Positions 22,192 through 32,782 of a stretch of DNA of 64,000 nucleotides are shown here, piece after piece. The notes below the pieces were generated by a model. That model saw only the letters and a program-made list of their open reading frames with translations, was not told the origin of the DNA and did not search any database. Every line of letters begins with the position of its first letter. Within the stretch, counting starts at the first letter, position 1. The translations under genes and the position numbers were made by a program. Source of the stretch: Liopterus haemorrhoidalis (taxonomy: Eukaryota > Arthropoda > Insecta > Coleoptera > Dytiscidae); assembly GCA_963971575.1 (NCBI GenBank), contig OZ020618.1:46948509-47012508 (forward strand), given 5' to 3'.

Positions 22192-22326
22192 TCACACCAT
22201 TTTTAAAAGTGTTGTAGCTAATTTCCTATGGTATTTTGGGAGTAGTTTGGGTGTATCTGGTATTAATGTAGATATAGTGACTTCCGTTGCATTCTCGATA
22301 TCTGAAGGAATCTCCGAATCACTCAT
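22192..22326 (-). pseudogene. short ORF, Crypton-type recombinase N-terminus-like (unit A)
   Basis: Minus strand ATG at 22326 to stop at 22192, 44 codons: begins MSDSEIPSDIENATEVTIST, then LIPDTPKLLPKYHRKLA. It is a diverged copy of unit B beside it. N-termini of this kind (short acidic start, then PDKS..LYE..Y..F..WC) are found in insect Crypton-like tyrosine recombinases; here the WC part is frameshifted. That assignment is from memory of the pattern and uncertain. The 3' continuation is cut by mariner copy 3. Confidence 0.4.
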
Positions 22327-22436
22327 TTTTCACTAATATTATTGACACAGTCTGTACTTGTTTCCCGTCACACCATCGTTTATATTTGTTGTAGCTAGTT
22401 TCGTAGAGTATTTTGTATTTATCTGGTTTTAACGTA

Positions 22437-24085
22437 CACAGCAGGCCAAAAGTTTCCGGACAAGAAAAATATTTATAATATTTTAGATAAAAGTCAAGTA
22501 CAAAGGTACTAATAATGTTTTAATATATTTTTTTTACTTCTGGTTATAATATATTTAGTATAGAAAACATTTTGACATAATATAGAGATAAATAAGCAAA
22601 AGAAAAGCACATAATCACTTAACTTTCTTTTCGTCAAAAAACGAGCCCTTTGATTCTAAAAGTTTTTTTGTAATTGTTGGCAATCGTTCGATTAATTTTT
22701 GAATGGTTTCTGCAGAAATTGCACCCCGTGACTCCTTTAAGATATTCCATAACTGATTTTTGGACGTTGGACATTTTTTTCGAATATTTCTATCAAGTTC
22801 CTCCCATAGTCACTCGATTGGGTTTAAATCGGGAGATTGAGCTGACCAGTTCATATTTTTAAGGATTCCTCTGGCTTCTTGTTCTTGAATATAGTGCGAC
22901 ATAGTCTAGAACTTAGTTTTGGATCATTATCCTGCATGAACACAAATCCAGGACCAATTAATCGTAAGCCAGATGGAATAGCATTTTCTTTTAATATTTT
23001 TTTATAATGTTCTTTTCTCATTATGCCGTAAATTTTCACAAGATATCCAGTGCCAGTTGAAGAAAAATATCCCCACACCATCACAGACCCACGTCCATGT
23101 TTCACTGTTGGAACTACACACTGTGGATCCATTTTTTCTTTCGCTGTTCTTCTCACATAGACATGTCTTCGGTTACCGAAAACTTCAAATTTGGACTCAT
23201 CTATCCACAATACATTTTTCCAATCTTCTTTTGTCCGCAACTTGTATTTTTGGGCCCACTCTATCCTTTTTTTCTTGTTTGCTTGCCTAAGCAGAGGTTT
23301 CTTTACAGCAACACGACCAAAAAGCCCTGTTTCTCTGAGACGCCGTTTTGTCGTATTTACAGATATTGCCTTTGAATGACTTTCATTAAACCGGGCGGTA
23401 ATTTCGGGGGCTGTCAGTCTTCTATTACGTTTAATCATTAATACAATTTTCTTATCTTCAACTGATGTTGTGGTTTTAAGTCTTCCTGCTTTTTTTTATC
23501 CGCAAAACTACCAGTTTCTTTCCAACGTTTGACAGTATCTTGAACAGTACTTTTTGGAACTTTCAATTTTTTCGAAATATCACGAATATTGTAACCTTCT
23601 TTGTGGAGAGTTATTAATTCAGAACGCTTTACAATAGTTAAATTGGATTATCTACTCATTTTTTTAATAATTTGTTGAAATTTATTTGAAATGAATTTTC
23701 AATCCAATTCTACGTCTGATCTTCACTATACCAAGTTATAACTGACGTAAACTAAATGAATATAGGTTCAAAACATCATAGTATATCATATTTAAAATAT
23801 TTAAATTATTTCTTAAGTGATACGCACGTTAAAAGTAATGTTGATATACAAATGCTGACAGCGGACGATATCTATAATAATAATAATAATAATAAACATT
23901 TCGCTAAGTAGGCATATTTTGTATTTATCGTTCATAATTTCGTTCAAACTTGCTCTAGAGTCTTACAAAATGATCATTGAATTGTTTTATAAATATATTT
24001 CAATTGATTTACAAGAATATATATATATTTTTTTGGTATTTTAATGCAAAATCATATCTTGCCCGGAAACTTTTGGCCGGCAGTG
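22437..24085 (-). mobile_element. Tc1-like element 1
   Basis: Inverted termini CACAGCAGGCCAAAAGTTTC (22437) and complement of CACTGCCGGCCAAAAGTTTC (24085), flanked by TA at 22435-22436 and 24086-24087. 1649 bp, the usual Tc1 size. An (ATA)n microsatellite lies inside at about 23872-23893. Inserted into unit B of the tandem ORF pair. Confidence 0.92.
22615..23659 (-). pseudogene. Tc1 transposase (DD34E), broken
   Basis: ATG at 23659, an early stop at codon 4, then an HTH (IVKRSELITLHKEGYNIRDI, SKKLKVPKSTVQDTV). The main frame 23438-22851 carries ARFNESHSKAISVNTTKRRL, the first catalytic motif WIDESKFEVFG, TVKHGRGSVMVWGYFS and the second motif MQDNDPKLSSR. After a frameshift near 22855 the third motif SPDLNPIE follows, then a TGA where Trp is expected (about 22815), and the end SKGSFFDEKKVK at 22615. 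All three catalytic residues are still visible, but stops and frameshifts kill it. Confidence 0.9.
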
Positions 24086-24331
24086 TAGATATAGCGGCTT
24101 CTGCTGCCTTCTGGATATCTGAAAAAATCTCCAAATGACTCATTTTTAAATAATTTTATTGATTGCGATTTCACTTTATTATTTTTTTTGTGAAATAATT
24201 TCTTTTTTTGTTTCAAAATAAATAATACTAAATAATCAAATTTCAATAGTTACTGGACTACTATCAATTTTATTAGAAATATCATTTTCAGAAATACCTA
24301 ATTAATTTTATATATTTTTACGGTTGTAGAA

Positions 24332-24375
24332 AAAAACCGAATGTGCGTAAATGTCATTTCGCACATTCGGTTTTT
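24332..24375. repeat. perfect hairpin, 16-bp arms, 12-nt loop
   Basis: AAAAACCGAATGTGCG (24332-24347) and its exact complement (24360-24375). Followed by T-rich ATCG; stands alone, no element end recognised. Confidence 0.9.
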
Positions 24376-25560
24376 ATCGAATTATTATTAAGGTCGTGTT
24401 ATCCACTCCTGTTTCGCTTGTTACTTAAATAAGTATTTACTCATATTTACAAATCCTTAAAAATGTATCATTCACCTTTCGCTCAACCTATAGGGATATG
24501 GCGAGTGCAGTAAGTGCAGATAAGGCGAAAAAGGCAATGGTTCGCTTGAAGACAATGGTTTGGAATCAATGATGGAACCATGGTATGGAACCATATCGTA
24601 ATAGCGAGGTATGTATGTAAAATTATTTTTCAATTTTAATTTACGTAGTGTTTCCAATATCCAGGTATGTATTAAGTGTCATTTATAGAGCCCGTCCCTG
24701 TAAATCCAAGTGGCAGTTCTGTTTGGATTTGTGGCAATGTTGGTGATATGTACTTTACACTTGCACTTAACTGTACTTACAAAGCCGTTTGGACTTTTAT
24801 AGGTATTAACTCGCGTCACCCAACCGCTATCATTATGAACTGCATCTCAATTTATTAATCGAAAACAAAATAAAGTGTTAATAAATGAATTTATTTACGT
24901 TTAAATATCGAGTTTTTATTCCTAACGATGCAATTTATATCACTTTGTGGAGTATTTGTATTCTGCAAATAAATTTTATGCTACACTGTAACGTTCGTTT
25001 CGTAAGAGAAATTGTTTGAATCACTGCACTTTATTTTACTTGTTTTAAATCGATACAGAATTTTTATCCTCGTCCATATTCAAGTATAAATATTATGAAC
25101 AATTCTAAATCGTTCAGAATATTTTTAGGTTTCTAACTAAGCTAAATCTTTCCATGATCTTTGGAAATAAAGTTCTACGCCGAATTTTTGATCCAAGCAT
25201 CATTGGAAAAATAGTAAAAAATTAGGAAATTAGGATTATTTACTGTCATGTATTATTTTTCAATAAAAATTAATTTCCATATTGTTTCGTAACATTAGAC
25301 TTTGGTAGGAAAAAGTTGATGATCTTATGAGGAAAATAATTTAACACATTTTTTATTTCTTTATATATTATTGCTTGTAGTAAAAATTAAACATTACAAA
25401 GAAGAAAATAATTGCAATTCTTGCAGCAGTATTGTTTAGTAAATTTCTGTTTTTTTCCCTCTTTTGAATGTGGGCTTTAGCAGCTTTGGCTACTAGCCAG
25501 GTAAAAAAGAAAGAGATTAAGGATTTTTAAAATTACGTTTATAATTTGATATTTTCTGGT
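24376..25560. other. AT-rich stretch without a recognised gene
   Basis: A minus-strand WLVAKAAKA-like segment at 25470-25505 could be a scrap of an RTE protein (compare 50540-50580) but is too short to call. Otherwise nothing. Confidence 0.35.
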
Positions 25561-25970
25561 TTAATATAGATATAAATAATATATATGGAATATATATATA
25601 TATAGATATAGAATATTGGTTGGGAAGGATATTTTTTGGATAGCTAAATTTTCTATAAATAAATTACGATTGCGAAAATGAATTGGGCATTTAAACAATA
25701 AGTGGTTCAAATCGCTGACAAACAAATTATTACACGGACAGAAAGAAGAAGTAACCATATTAATTCTATGCAGATGATATGAAGAGAAAGTGTGAATTTA
25801 AGCTGGATAAAACTGCATGTAAAAGATCTGATTTGGTGAGAAGAAAACCAAAGCTTTCTAGGAAGGAGGGATTGAATTTGACCATAATATGATACTTTGA
25901 ATTGCAGAGAATCTCTGTATTCTTGTTGCCATTGGTTGTATATGGAAGATTTGAAGATTGACATAATCTC
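25561..25970 (-). pseudogene. I-like LINE C-terminal relic with zinc-knuckle
   Basis: Minus strand, reading frames in turn: IYNQWQQEYRDSLQ, YYGQIQSLLPRKLWFSSHQI, TCSFIQLKFTLS, then HRINMVTSSFCPCNN and DLNHLLFKCPIHFRNRN. The CPC...HLLF.CP block is the C-terminal Cys/His motif also found in the plus-strand copy at 42078-42389, with which the whole order matches. At least two frameshifts. Confidence 0.7.
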
Positions 25971-26032
25971 ATTACTGTTGGAATAAATTTCTGGTTGGTC
26001 CAAGCAGAATTGCATCAGAAGCGTCTCCAAGT

Positions 26033-26542
26033 GAGTGGCGCACCCAGCGGAGGGGCCCGGGGGACCCCCCTCCTAAGTAGGAAAGAAAAAAAATAAAAAC
26101 ACACAAACACAATAGAAAATTTTAAAAATAGAGATGAGGATCTTTCTTTTAGGTCGCCACTTGTATTTTAGAAGTGAGGACCCTTTTTTTTAGGTCATCA
26201 CTTCGTATTTCCGAAGCGAGGACCTTTTATGTTTTAGGTCATCACTTTGTATTTCCGATGCGAGGACCTTTTTTGTAGGTCATAACTTGTATTTTAGAAG
26301 TGAGGACCTTTTTTTATGTCAACACTTTGTATTTCCGAAGCAAGGACCTTTTATTTTAGGTCATCATTTGTATTTTAGAAGTGAGGACCTTTTTTGTTTT
26401 AGGTCATCACTTTGTATTTCCGAAGCGAGGACCTATTTTTAGATCATCACTTGAAATTTAGAAGTGTGAACCTTATTCATAATTTAAATAATTTTGTCTT
26501 CCGCCTCTCCCCCCACCCCAAAAATTCCTGGGTGCGCCACTG
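26033..26542. mobile_element. hAT-type MITE with internal tandem hairpin array
   Basis: Ends GAGTGGCGCACCCAG (26033) and CTGGGTGCGCCACTG (26528-26542) are inverted, and an exact 8-bp duplication CTCCAAGT flanks it (26025-26032, 26543-26550), as expected for hAT. Internally GC-rich near both ends, with an array of eight units between. No ORF. Confidence 0.88.
26140..26475. repeat. eight tandem ~40-bp hairpin units
   Basis: Units such as GGTCATCACTT-loop-AAGTGAGGACC begin near 26151, 26197, 26239, 26279, 26318, 26358, 26401 and 26446. Each unit is itself an imperfect inverted repeat. Two variants alternate: loop GTATTTTAG with arm AAGTGA, and loop TGTATTTCCG with arm AAGCGA. Poly-T spacers of variable length separate units. 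Confidence 0.85.
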
Positions 26543-26809
26543 CTCCAAGTATTTTAATTTCTTCTTCGTCCTTAAATAAAATGACCATATTATGTAGAAC
26601 AAAAGATGCAATTATCACTGCACACCTATAAGGATATCCGTAATCGTCCAACAAATTAAAGGAGAGTCGTTTAATATATGTGAACCAAGAATCAAATGCA
26701 CTGTTTAAAATTAATCTGATGAATCAGACAATTTGCTGAACAAGAAAAACAATTTAAAGAGGTTATATTCTATGTTATTATTAAATATTAATAGAACTTA
26801 TACATTCGC

Positions 26810-27070
26810 TATCAAATATTCTTCTGGCATGTTGTTGGGCATTCTGATAACGTGTCCGATCCAACGTATTCTGGAACTTTTTATGAAGCCAATCACATCC
26901 GGTTCATTATGAAGGTTGCGCAGCTCATCATTCTTTATGATTCTCCATATTCCATCTTCTTGGACAGTACCGAAAATTATCCGTAGAATCTTACGTACAA
27001 AAATTCTCAGACGGCGTTCTTGTTCTTGTATAAGTCTCCAAGATTCACTTCCATATATGATATATATATA
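26810..27070 (-). pseudogene. LINE RT C-terminal relic (RTE-like group)
   Basis: Minus strand from 27065: YGSESWRLIQEQERRLRIFV, RKILRIIFGTVQEDGIWR, IIKNDELRNLHNEPDVIGFI, KSSRIRWIGHVIRMPNNMPE. The order GSE.W..L....RL..F.R..LR.IFGP...DG.WR...N.EL, then RIRW.GH..RM is a well-known LINE C-terminal segment. One frame, no stop over about 85 codons. Flanked by (TA)n at 27055-27130. Confidence 0.75.
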
Positions 27071-27129
27071 TATATATATACATATATAGTAGAAAAGAAC
27101 TATTATTTCTCCTTATATATATATATATA

Positions 27130-28449
27130 TGAGTATGGGTCGAAGAAGGGTCTTGTATAATTTTATTTTTACATTAAAAGTATAGAAAAGAAATATCAGG
27201 ATAGACGAGACTTGGAAACGATGTCAGACCCCTGTTGGATGTTGAAAAAGGATAATACTAATTTATGCAGAAAGGAAAAATAATGAAACGAAGTTTTGGT
27301 TCCAAATTACAAAGATTTACTTCGGAAAATAAAAGTGTTTATAATCAATTCTCTATTAACATTCCGACCTTATTGGCTTCTTACAACCAAGAAATTCTAG
27401 AATCTCTTTGGACATTTATCAAAACTGCTAATATAAGAATATGAAGTAATTTTTAATGATTTGTATGCTTTAAAGTACATGTTTATGTAAAAATTAACTG
27501 TAATAAACATCTGTCCAATAGTCAGCAACTTAGGCCAAATAATTAATTTAAAAAAATATTTATGAAGAAAATAACAAAATAAAATAGAACGATGTACTGT
27601 GTTATTTATAATATCATAGATTTCCATGTTTTAACATCATCTTGACTTGTTCCTTAATTCTCTTGTTTAGTTCTAAACCCTGTGGTAAATTCAGGAAAAG
27701 CAGAATATCAATTTTGAAAGTGTGCTCAGACAAATTGCGTCATAAGATGTTGGAGAAGGAACCATATCAGTTTGTTAGCAGTCTGTTTTAGCAAGACAAT
27801 ACACGACAGCAAGTCTCATCAAGCTAAGGAACCGTCGCTAAGGTGTAGCTTGTACACGAGAGCTTTCAACTTACCCCTAACGTGTTGGGACGTCTCCGAC
27901 GAGGTGTATTAAACCCTCATACCCCTCACTTCTCAAGCCCTCTCTCTTGAAGATGTTATTATTCCTGTACGAAGCCGTCTTGTTTAATGCGCTGGAAAAT
28001 AAGAAAAGACAATTAATATCAATTATCACTGGAGCTAATTAATTCTTGGCGAAATCTTTCAGGCGCATTACTACGATAACAAAAGGCTGTCTGTGTGTTT
28101 ATAAGGACTGGCTTAAGGACGTCCCATCATTCCGCAGTAGTTGGATAAGAGGAGAGTGTTGAACTGACAGCTGACTTATCCATACTTCTGTACACAGCAA
28201 CAGCAACGTTAAGCTCAATGTTATTTCTTATTGTTACAAACTTTTCATTTAAGATTTGTATCAATTTTTGGATCATTAATCTACAGAAATTATCACAGCA
28301 CAGATGTTTGATAATTTCAGTAACGAAATTGAATTAGAACAATCCATTAACGCGGCAATATTAAAGTGAGGTCTTTGGTAACCCTAAGATGAATATGTTG
28401 TTTTGTGCATTTGACAATAGCGATATTGATAACGTGAAATGTTCAGTTG
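27130..28449. other. unique-looking region, GC-richer from 27640, no gene
   Basis: 27130-27640 is AT-rich with nothing recognised. 27780-28200 is GC-richer, with a cluster of homeodomain-type cores (CAATTAATATCAATTATCAC, GCTAATTAATTC at 27990-28050). No ORF or repeat hallmark. Candidate host regulatory sequence, by inference only. Confidence 0.35.
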
Positions 28450-28479
28450 CTGTCCAGTATTGACATGGTCTTTCCAATT

Positions 28480-29690
28480 TGAACCTTCCATTATTTCCTG
28501 GGGTGACTATATATTTTACAGATTGTCAGTTTGGCTTTAGACGGAAATTATCCACAACCAAAGCAGCCGTAAATCAAATTATACAAGTAATGAAAAAATT
28601 TTACAATAATTTCTTAATGTCAACAACTCTTTGTGAATTAAGAAAAGCTTTTTACTGTGTCTCTCGTCCTATATCATGCAATAAATTAGTTTACTATGGT
28701 ATTAGAAGTGTTGCAAAAAATCTTCTACCTAGTGAGTTTTTGTTTGTGAGCACGTTTGTGTAATATCTTTCGAAGTTTCAAATGGTGGACTTTGGAGTTC
28801 CTCAAGGTTCAGTTTGAGTTTTGTTGCTTTTTATATTACACATTAACGACTTACCAGTAAACAAGATCGCCAAAACAATACAATACAATAGGGAATGGGA
28901 ATATCTTCATAATTAAAGGAGTCAATCGGGTCAAGCGGGAATGAAGAGAGAGGAAATAGATACTGGAGGAAACAGGAGGATAAGATGTGCAGGATGTGCG
29001 GGGAGGAGGAAGAAGATATAGAGCACCTCGCGAAGAGGTGTAGAGAGATGACAGTATGGTCGGGCGAGCACATTAGACCTGTTGCACGAAGATGGAAGGG
29101 GGAGAGGTGGGCGAAGGAATTAGAGGCAAGATTGAGATAGGGGAAGGATAACAGGAAGGGGTAAAGGAAGGAAGGAAGAGGCCCGGTGGGAGGCAGAAGG
29201 CGAGAAATGGAATGAAGGAAGGGGGCTGAGGTCACCTGAAAATGGGTAAGAAGGAAGGGAGATAGGAGGAGGGGTGAAGAAACGGTTGGAACGAAGGAAG
29301 GAGATCGGAGAGGGAAACCAGAATGAGAATAGGAAGAAAGAGAGGGACACTGGAGCAATTAGAAAGAAATGAGAAAATGTAATATATTGTAAATTAAATT
29401 GTACGTTATGTAATTTAGATTGTTTTATATTGTTTTGGTTATTTTATTTATTTTATTTCTATTTGTAATGGCTAATACCCTGAACGCCGCAAGGCCTAGG
29501 GAGAAATAAAGAATATATATATATATATATATATATTAAAGGAGTCAATCAAAATGAGGCCATAATAAAACCAAAGGAAACATATTATGACTCATAAAAT
29601 TTATTAAAGAAAAGACACAGTATTAAAATGAAATTTCCACGATTAGACGTCCGACTGAAAAATCACGTTTCTCACATAACTGCTAAAATA
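28480..29690 (+). pseudogene. Jockey-type LINE RT, split by another LINE
   Basis: Plus strand. QFGFRRKLSTTKAAVNQI (28528), then LCELRKAFYCVSRPI, where Tyr stands in place of the Asp of the usual KAFDCV box, NKLVYYGIRSV, a frameshift, FGVPQGSV (28795), and INDLPVNKIAKTIQY where the YADD box should follow (lost). The frame is cut at 28911 by a LINE and resumes at 29535 with IIKGVNQNEAIIKPKETYYDS to about 29600, then a stop. Several frameshifts; dead. Confidence 0.75.
28928..29534 (+). mobile_element. R1-like LINE, 5'-truncated, with (TA)n tail
   Basis: A 16-bp duplication ATTAAAGGAGTCAATC flanks it exactly (28912-28927 and 29535-29550). The coding end runs 28928-29140: SGNEERGNRYWRKQEDK, CRMCGEEEEDIEHLAKRC, then WAKELEARLR and a stop. 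The C-x2-C...H-x4-C knuckle is the C-terminal motif of R1-like and related LINEs. The 3' UTR is purine-rich, ends CGCCGCAAGG...AATAAAG and a (TA)n tail (about 29512-29534). Same family as 53915-54641. Confidence 0.88.
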
Positions 29691-29898
29691 AATTGTTCAT
29701 TCAAGATAACTATGAAATGTCGTCATACCTAGTGATTGTTTTTACCCATGTTAGAATGTAATGTAATTAACATCCAAGCCTTACATACAGATTTTCAATT
29801 CTTGTTTAGAAGTGGATGAATATAACCTAACTAAAATTTCTAAAAATATGTTACCCAAAGTAATGCGAAACAAAAAAAAAAAACAAGAATAATATTGT

Positions 29899-30245
29899 GT
29901 TTAAACGGTAATGGATATTTATTCGAACAATATTTGTAACCAAAATACTTATATAATATAAGAAAAGGTAATTTTTACTTTTGTTTTTATTATATGCAAG
30001 TTTTTAATCCTAATATTTTTATAAATTTGTAACGTTGATATCTCCGTTATTAAAAAAATTTCACTATAAAATGTTTCGTTTTTTATAAAGACAAAAAAAT
30101 CGTTATTCCAATGACTTAACAATGTACAGGGTATTCCATTTAAAAAAATGTTTATTTTCAAAATATCTGGTCAACGAAACACAAAAATATTTTTGAGCCT
30201 GTCATAATATATATTTCCTATAAAAAATACTCGAACTTGAGCTAT
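29899..30245 (+). repeat. dispersed ~330-bp repeat, copy 1
   Basis: GTTTAAACGGTAATGGATAT to about CTATAAAAAATACTCGAAC. Shares ACATATTCGAACAATATTTG-type and TACAGGGTATTCCATTTAAA blocks in the same order with 32146-32470. Not terminal repeats of one element, since the second copy lies inside a hAT. Class unknown. Confidence 0.75.
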
Positions 30246-30719
30246 GAGCTACGAAGTTGCTTAAATTAGACAGCAAATACTATTTTACAAGGAAATATCA
30301 ATGAGTGAAGCAATTTTTTATTTCGACCAGTGGTTCTCAAATTACATTGTGCAACTTTCTTATTTTAAATAGGAACACACATTTTATTTTTAATTATTCG
30401 ATAGATTATTCTATATTGATTTCAACGATATAAACAAGTCATAACCTTACATCACAAAATAATCGACAAAAATGTCAATTAAATTGATTTAAATTTAAAA
30501 GTTAAAAAAATAATAATAATATTAATAATAATAATAAGCTAATGACCCTGTTGTGTCAATAATATCAACTTACAATTATAACGTTAATTAGTCAGATATT
30601 GATAATACAGAAAACGTAATCAAATGTACACCTTAGTGGTGTAGCAAGTTTTCTACATATTGCATTTCTGTTTTTTTGCCCTTATGATGTGAGTAAGAAA
30701 TGGATCGCAAATTGCAACA
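30246..30719. other. AT-rich stretch, nothing recognised
   Basis: Contains a short (AAT)n run near 30508-30537. No gene. Confidence 0.4.
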
Positions 30720-31208
30720 TATGTTAGTAATATGATATTTGAAGTGACGACAAGACCATGGCGGGCGTAGTCAGTGAGAGTTCGCGGCAATCGCCGTCGC
30801 ACTCCGCGTCACTTGTCGCTGGCCGCACGGTCCGCCCCGCTCCAAATCAGTAAAGTGTTTACTCTATCGCGACACAGACTATATTTACTGTTATCAGTTT
30901 GTTTGTAGTGCTATCCGTTATTAATGAAATGCATCAGACTACAAAGCTCGTTTTGATTGGTCGATATAACCAGTGTTTACACTTGTGCTCCATTAAAACT
31001 TGATATATTTATTTGTGTATTTACACGATGTGCCATCAAATACTCGGAATTGCAACAGAGAAATATCTGTTCAAACAACTCTTCGTAATAAATTAATATG
31101 ACCCACATCATTATAAGTTTATATTACATGAGAGACGCGTAATGTTTCAAACGAAACGAGTACTCGCCCGTAATGATTCTAACAACGGACAGACGAAAGA
31201 CAAGGAAA
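30720..31208. other. GC-rich unique island, left half
   Basis: GGCGGGCGTAGTCAGTGAGA to GGTCCGCCCCGCTCC at 30758-30841 is far richer in CpG than the flanks. Followed by ATTGGTCGATA (30956). No ORF. The hAT at 31209 separates it from the continuation at 32783. Confidence 0.4.
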
Positions 31209-32782
31209 CAGTGTTGCCAACACTTTGCAAAGAAAATTCCCACAGCAAGGTACAAAATTTCCCACAAACGGACAAAATTCCCACAAACGGACAAAAATTC
31301 CCACAATGTAAAATTATGCAATTTTAAGTATAGCCTAACGAAGTGAATAGCAAAAAAAGTCAACTATTTTGCAAGTGAAGAGGCAAAAAAAATTACGGTA
31401 ACGGAATAAATGGGTACAACATATTCTTTACTGGTATAAAGTGTGTGTCTTGTGAGGGTCTATGGTCTATTTCAAATTAGAAAAAAGTAGATAGCGCTAC
31501 GAACCGAGTACGATTTACACTCAACAAATACAGTATAGCGGAAAATTTAAAATAAGTTACAACTAGGGCATGGGCGTAGTAACTGGGTTAGCAAGTGATT
31601 TATATATATATAAAGCTTAATAAGACATTGAAATAAACAAGGCAGATAATACACTTAAGTTATATATACGACATAAATTCAGTTTAATGGGAAATTGGAA
31701 AAAGTTAAAAAAATATTAATTCTTAAAAATTATGTTCTATTATATATATATATAAAAAGAGAGATTAGGCTAAATGAGTTTAAATAAAGCAATAAAACAA
31801 ACAATATATCTTCAGAGCTAAATTTTCTTATTTAAATATTTATTGTAAATAAAAATTAAAAATATATGTATATAATATACAATAACTTCTTCTTTGGGCA
31901 CTATAAGCTGGGCTGTCTTTTGGCCTAACATTTGTCCTCTATCTTGATCTGTTAATTGTCAAGTGTCAAAAAATATTTATATGTCAGATAACCTAAAAAA
32001 TATATAATTGCGTAAAAACAAATTACATGGAGAATTTTCTCTATAAAATCTACGCCAAGAATATAAGTAAAAGTCTAAATATGTAAATAATAACAACATA
32101 TAAGAAAAAAATAAAATAATATAAATAATATTTGTTTATTTTAGATTGTGTTTAAGCAATAATGGATACATATTCGAACAATATTTGTAACCAAAATACT
32201 TGGTAATTTTTACTTTTGTTTTAACTATATGTAAGTTTTTAATCGTACTATTTCTATAAGTGTGTAATATATATCAAAAATCATTATAAACATGTTTAGT
32301 TTTTTATAAAGACAAAAAAACAATCGTAATGGCTTAACAATATACAGGGTATTCCATTTAAAAAAATATTTATTTTCAAAATATCTGGTCAACGAAACTA
32401 TAAATATTTTAAGTCAGTAAAATATTTTTGAGTCTGTCATGATATTTCCTATATAAAATACTGGAACTTTGTCTATTTAACCGAATCTCTATCTATAATA
32501 TTAAGAAAGATAGCAATGGGAACCCTCTGTATATTGTAGTATTTTTTGTTGTCATTCAAGATAGGACAAAGCATATTGACAGCTGAGTACTAGAGCCAAC
32601 AACCATATTGCCTTGGATCACAGCGCTGCCATCGGTAATGTCACTCAATTAATATCAGAGAAAATTCTGAAATTTCCCACAATTTTTAGATTTTTTACTT
32701 TGTTCCCCTTTTCCCCACAACACAAAAAATAGTGCCTATTTTTCCTTCGTTATGGGAAATTTCCCACGAGTTGGCAACACTG
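31209..32782. mobile_element. non-autonomous hAT element, 1574 bp
   Basis: Inverted termini CAGTGTTGCCAAC (31209) and GTTGGCAACACTG (32770-32782) with an exact 8-bp duplication CAAGGAAA (31201-31208, 32783-32790). Near the left end are three to four tandem copies of CCCACAAACGGACAAAATT (31238-31312), and near the right end TTTCCCAC motifs (32650-32770) that may be transposase-binding subterminal repeats. No transposase. It carries copy 2 of the ~330-bp repeat. Confidence 0.9.
32146..32470 (+). repeat. dispersed ~330-bp repeat, copy 2
   Basis: Same order of blocks as 29899-30245, with a small deletion of the AATATAAGAAAAGG segment and an insertion near 32400. Lies inside the hAT element. Confidence 0.75.

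Larger units (their letters stand above)
22319..24143 (-). pseudogene. short ORF (unit B) split by a Tc1 element
   Basis: Starts at ATG 24143 (MSHLEIFSDIQKAAEAAIS), is interrupted at 24087 by Tc1, and resumes in frame at 22434 (TLKPDKYKILYETSYNKYKR, WCDG) to a stop at 22319. Removing the Tc1 and one TA leaves a continuous 57-codon frame. The DK.K.LYE..YNK...WC pattern resembles the N-terminal core-binding region of Crypton-type tyrosine recombinases, or a host gene derived from one. Units A and B are tandem copies about 180 bp long. Confidence 0.45.
25975..26725 (-). pseudogene. PIF/Harbinger nuclease C-terminal fragment, split by a MITE
   Basis: Minus strand from 26725: LILNSAFDSWFTYIKRLSFN, then YGYPYRCAVIIASFVLHNMV and LFKDEEE, ending at the MITE. 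The 'A..IAS.VLHN' signature is the C-terminal hallmark of HARBI1/PIF nucleases. After the MITE (26033-26542) about 20 more codons (GDASDAILLGPTRN) stay open. Upstream part missing. Assignment rests mostly on the VLHN motif. Confidence 0.5.

Noticed and set aside
26140..26475. CRISPR-like array
   Set aside because: Repeats are self-complementary units with poly-T spacers of variable length inside a hAT MITE in a eukaryotic genome; no unique spacers.
28843..29358. 171-codon Ser/Leu/Pro-rich minus ORF
   Set aside because: Antisense of the purine-rich 3' UTR of the LINE at 28928-29534.
29899..32470. Two ~330-bp direct repeats as LTRs of one retrotransposon
   Set aside because: The second copy lies inside a hAT with exact target duplications while the first lies outside, and neither shows TG...CA ends or a primer-binding site.
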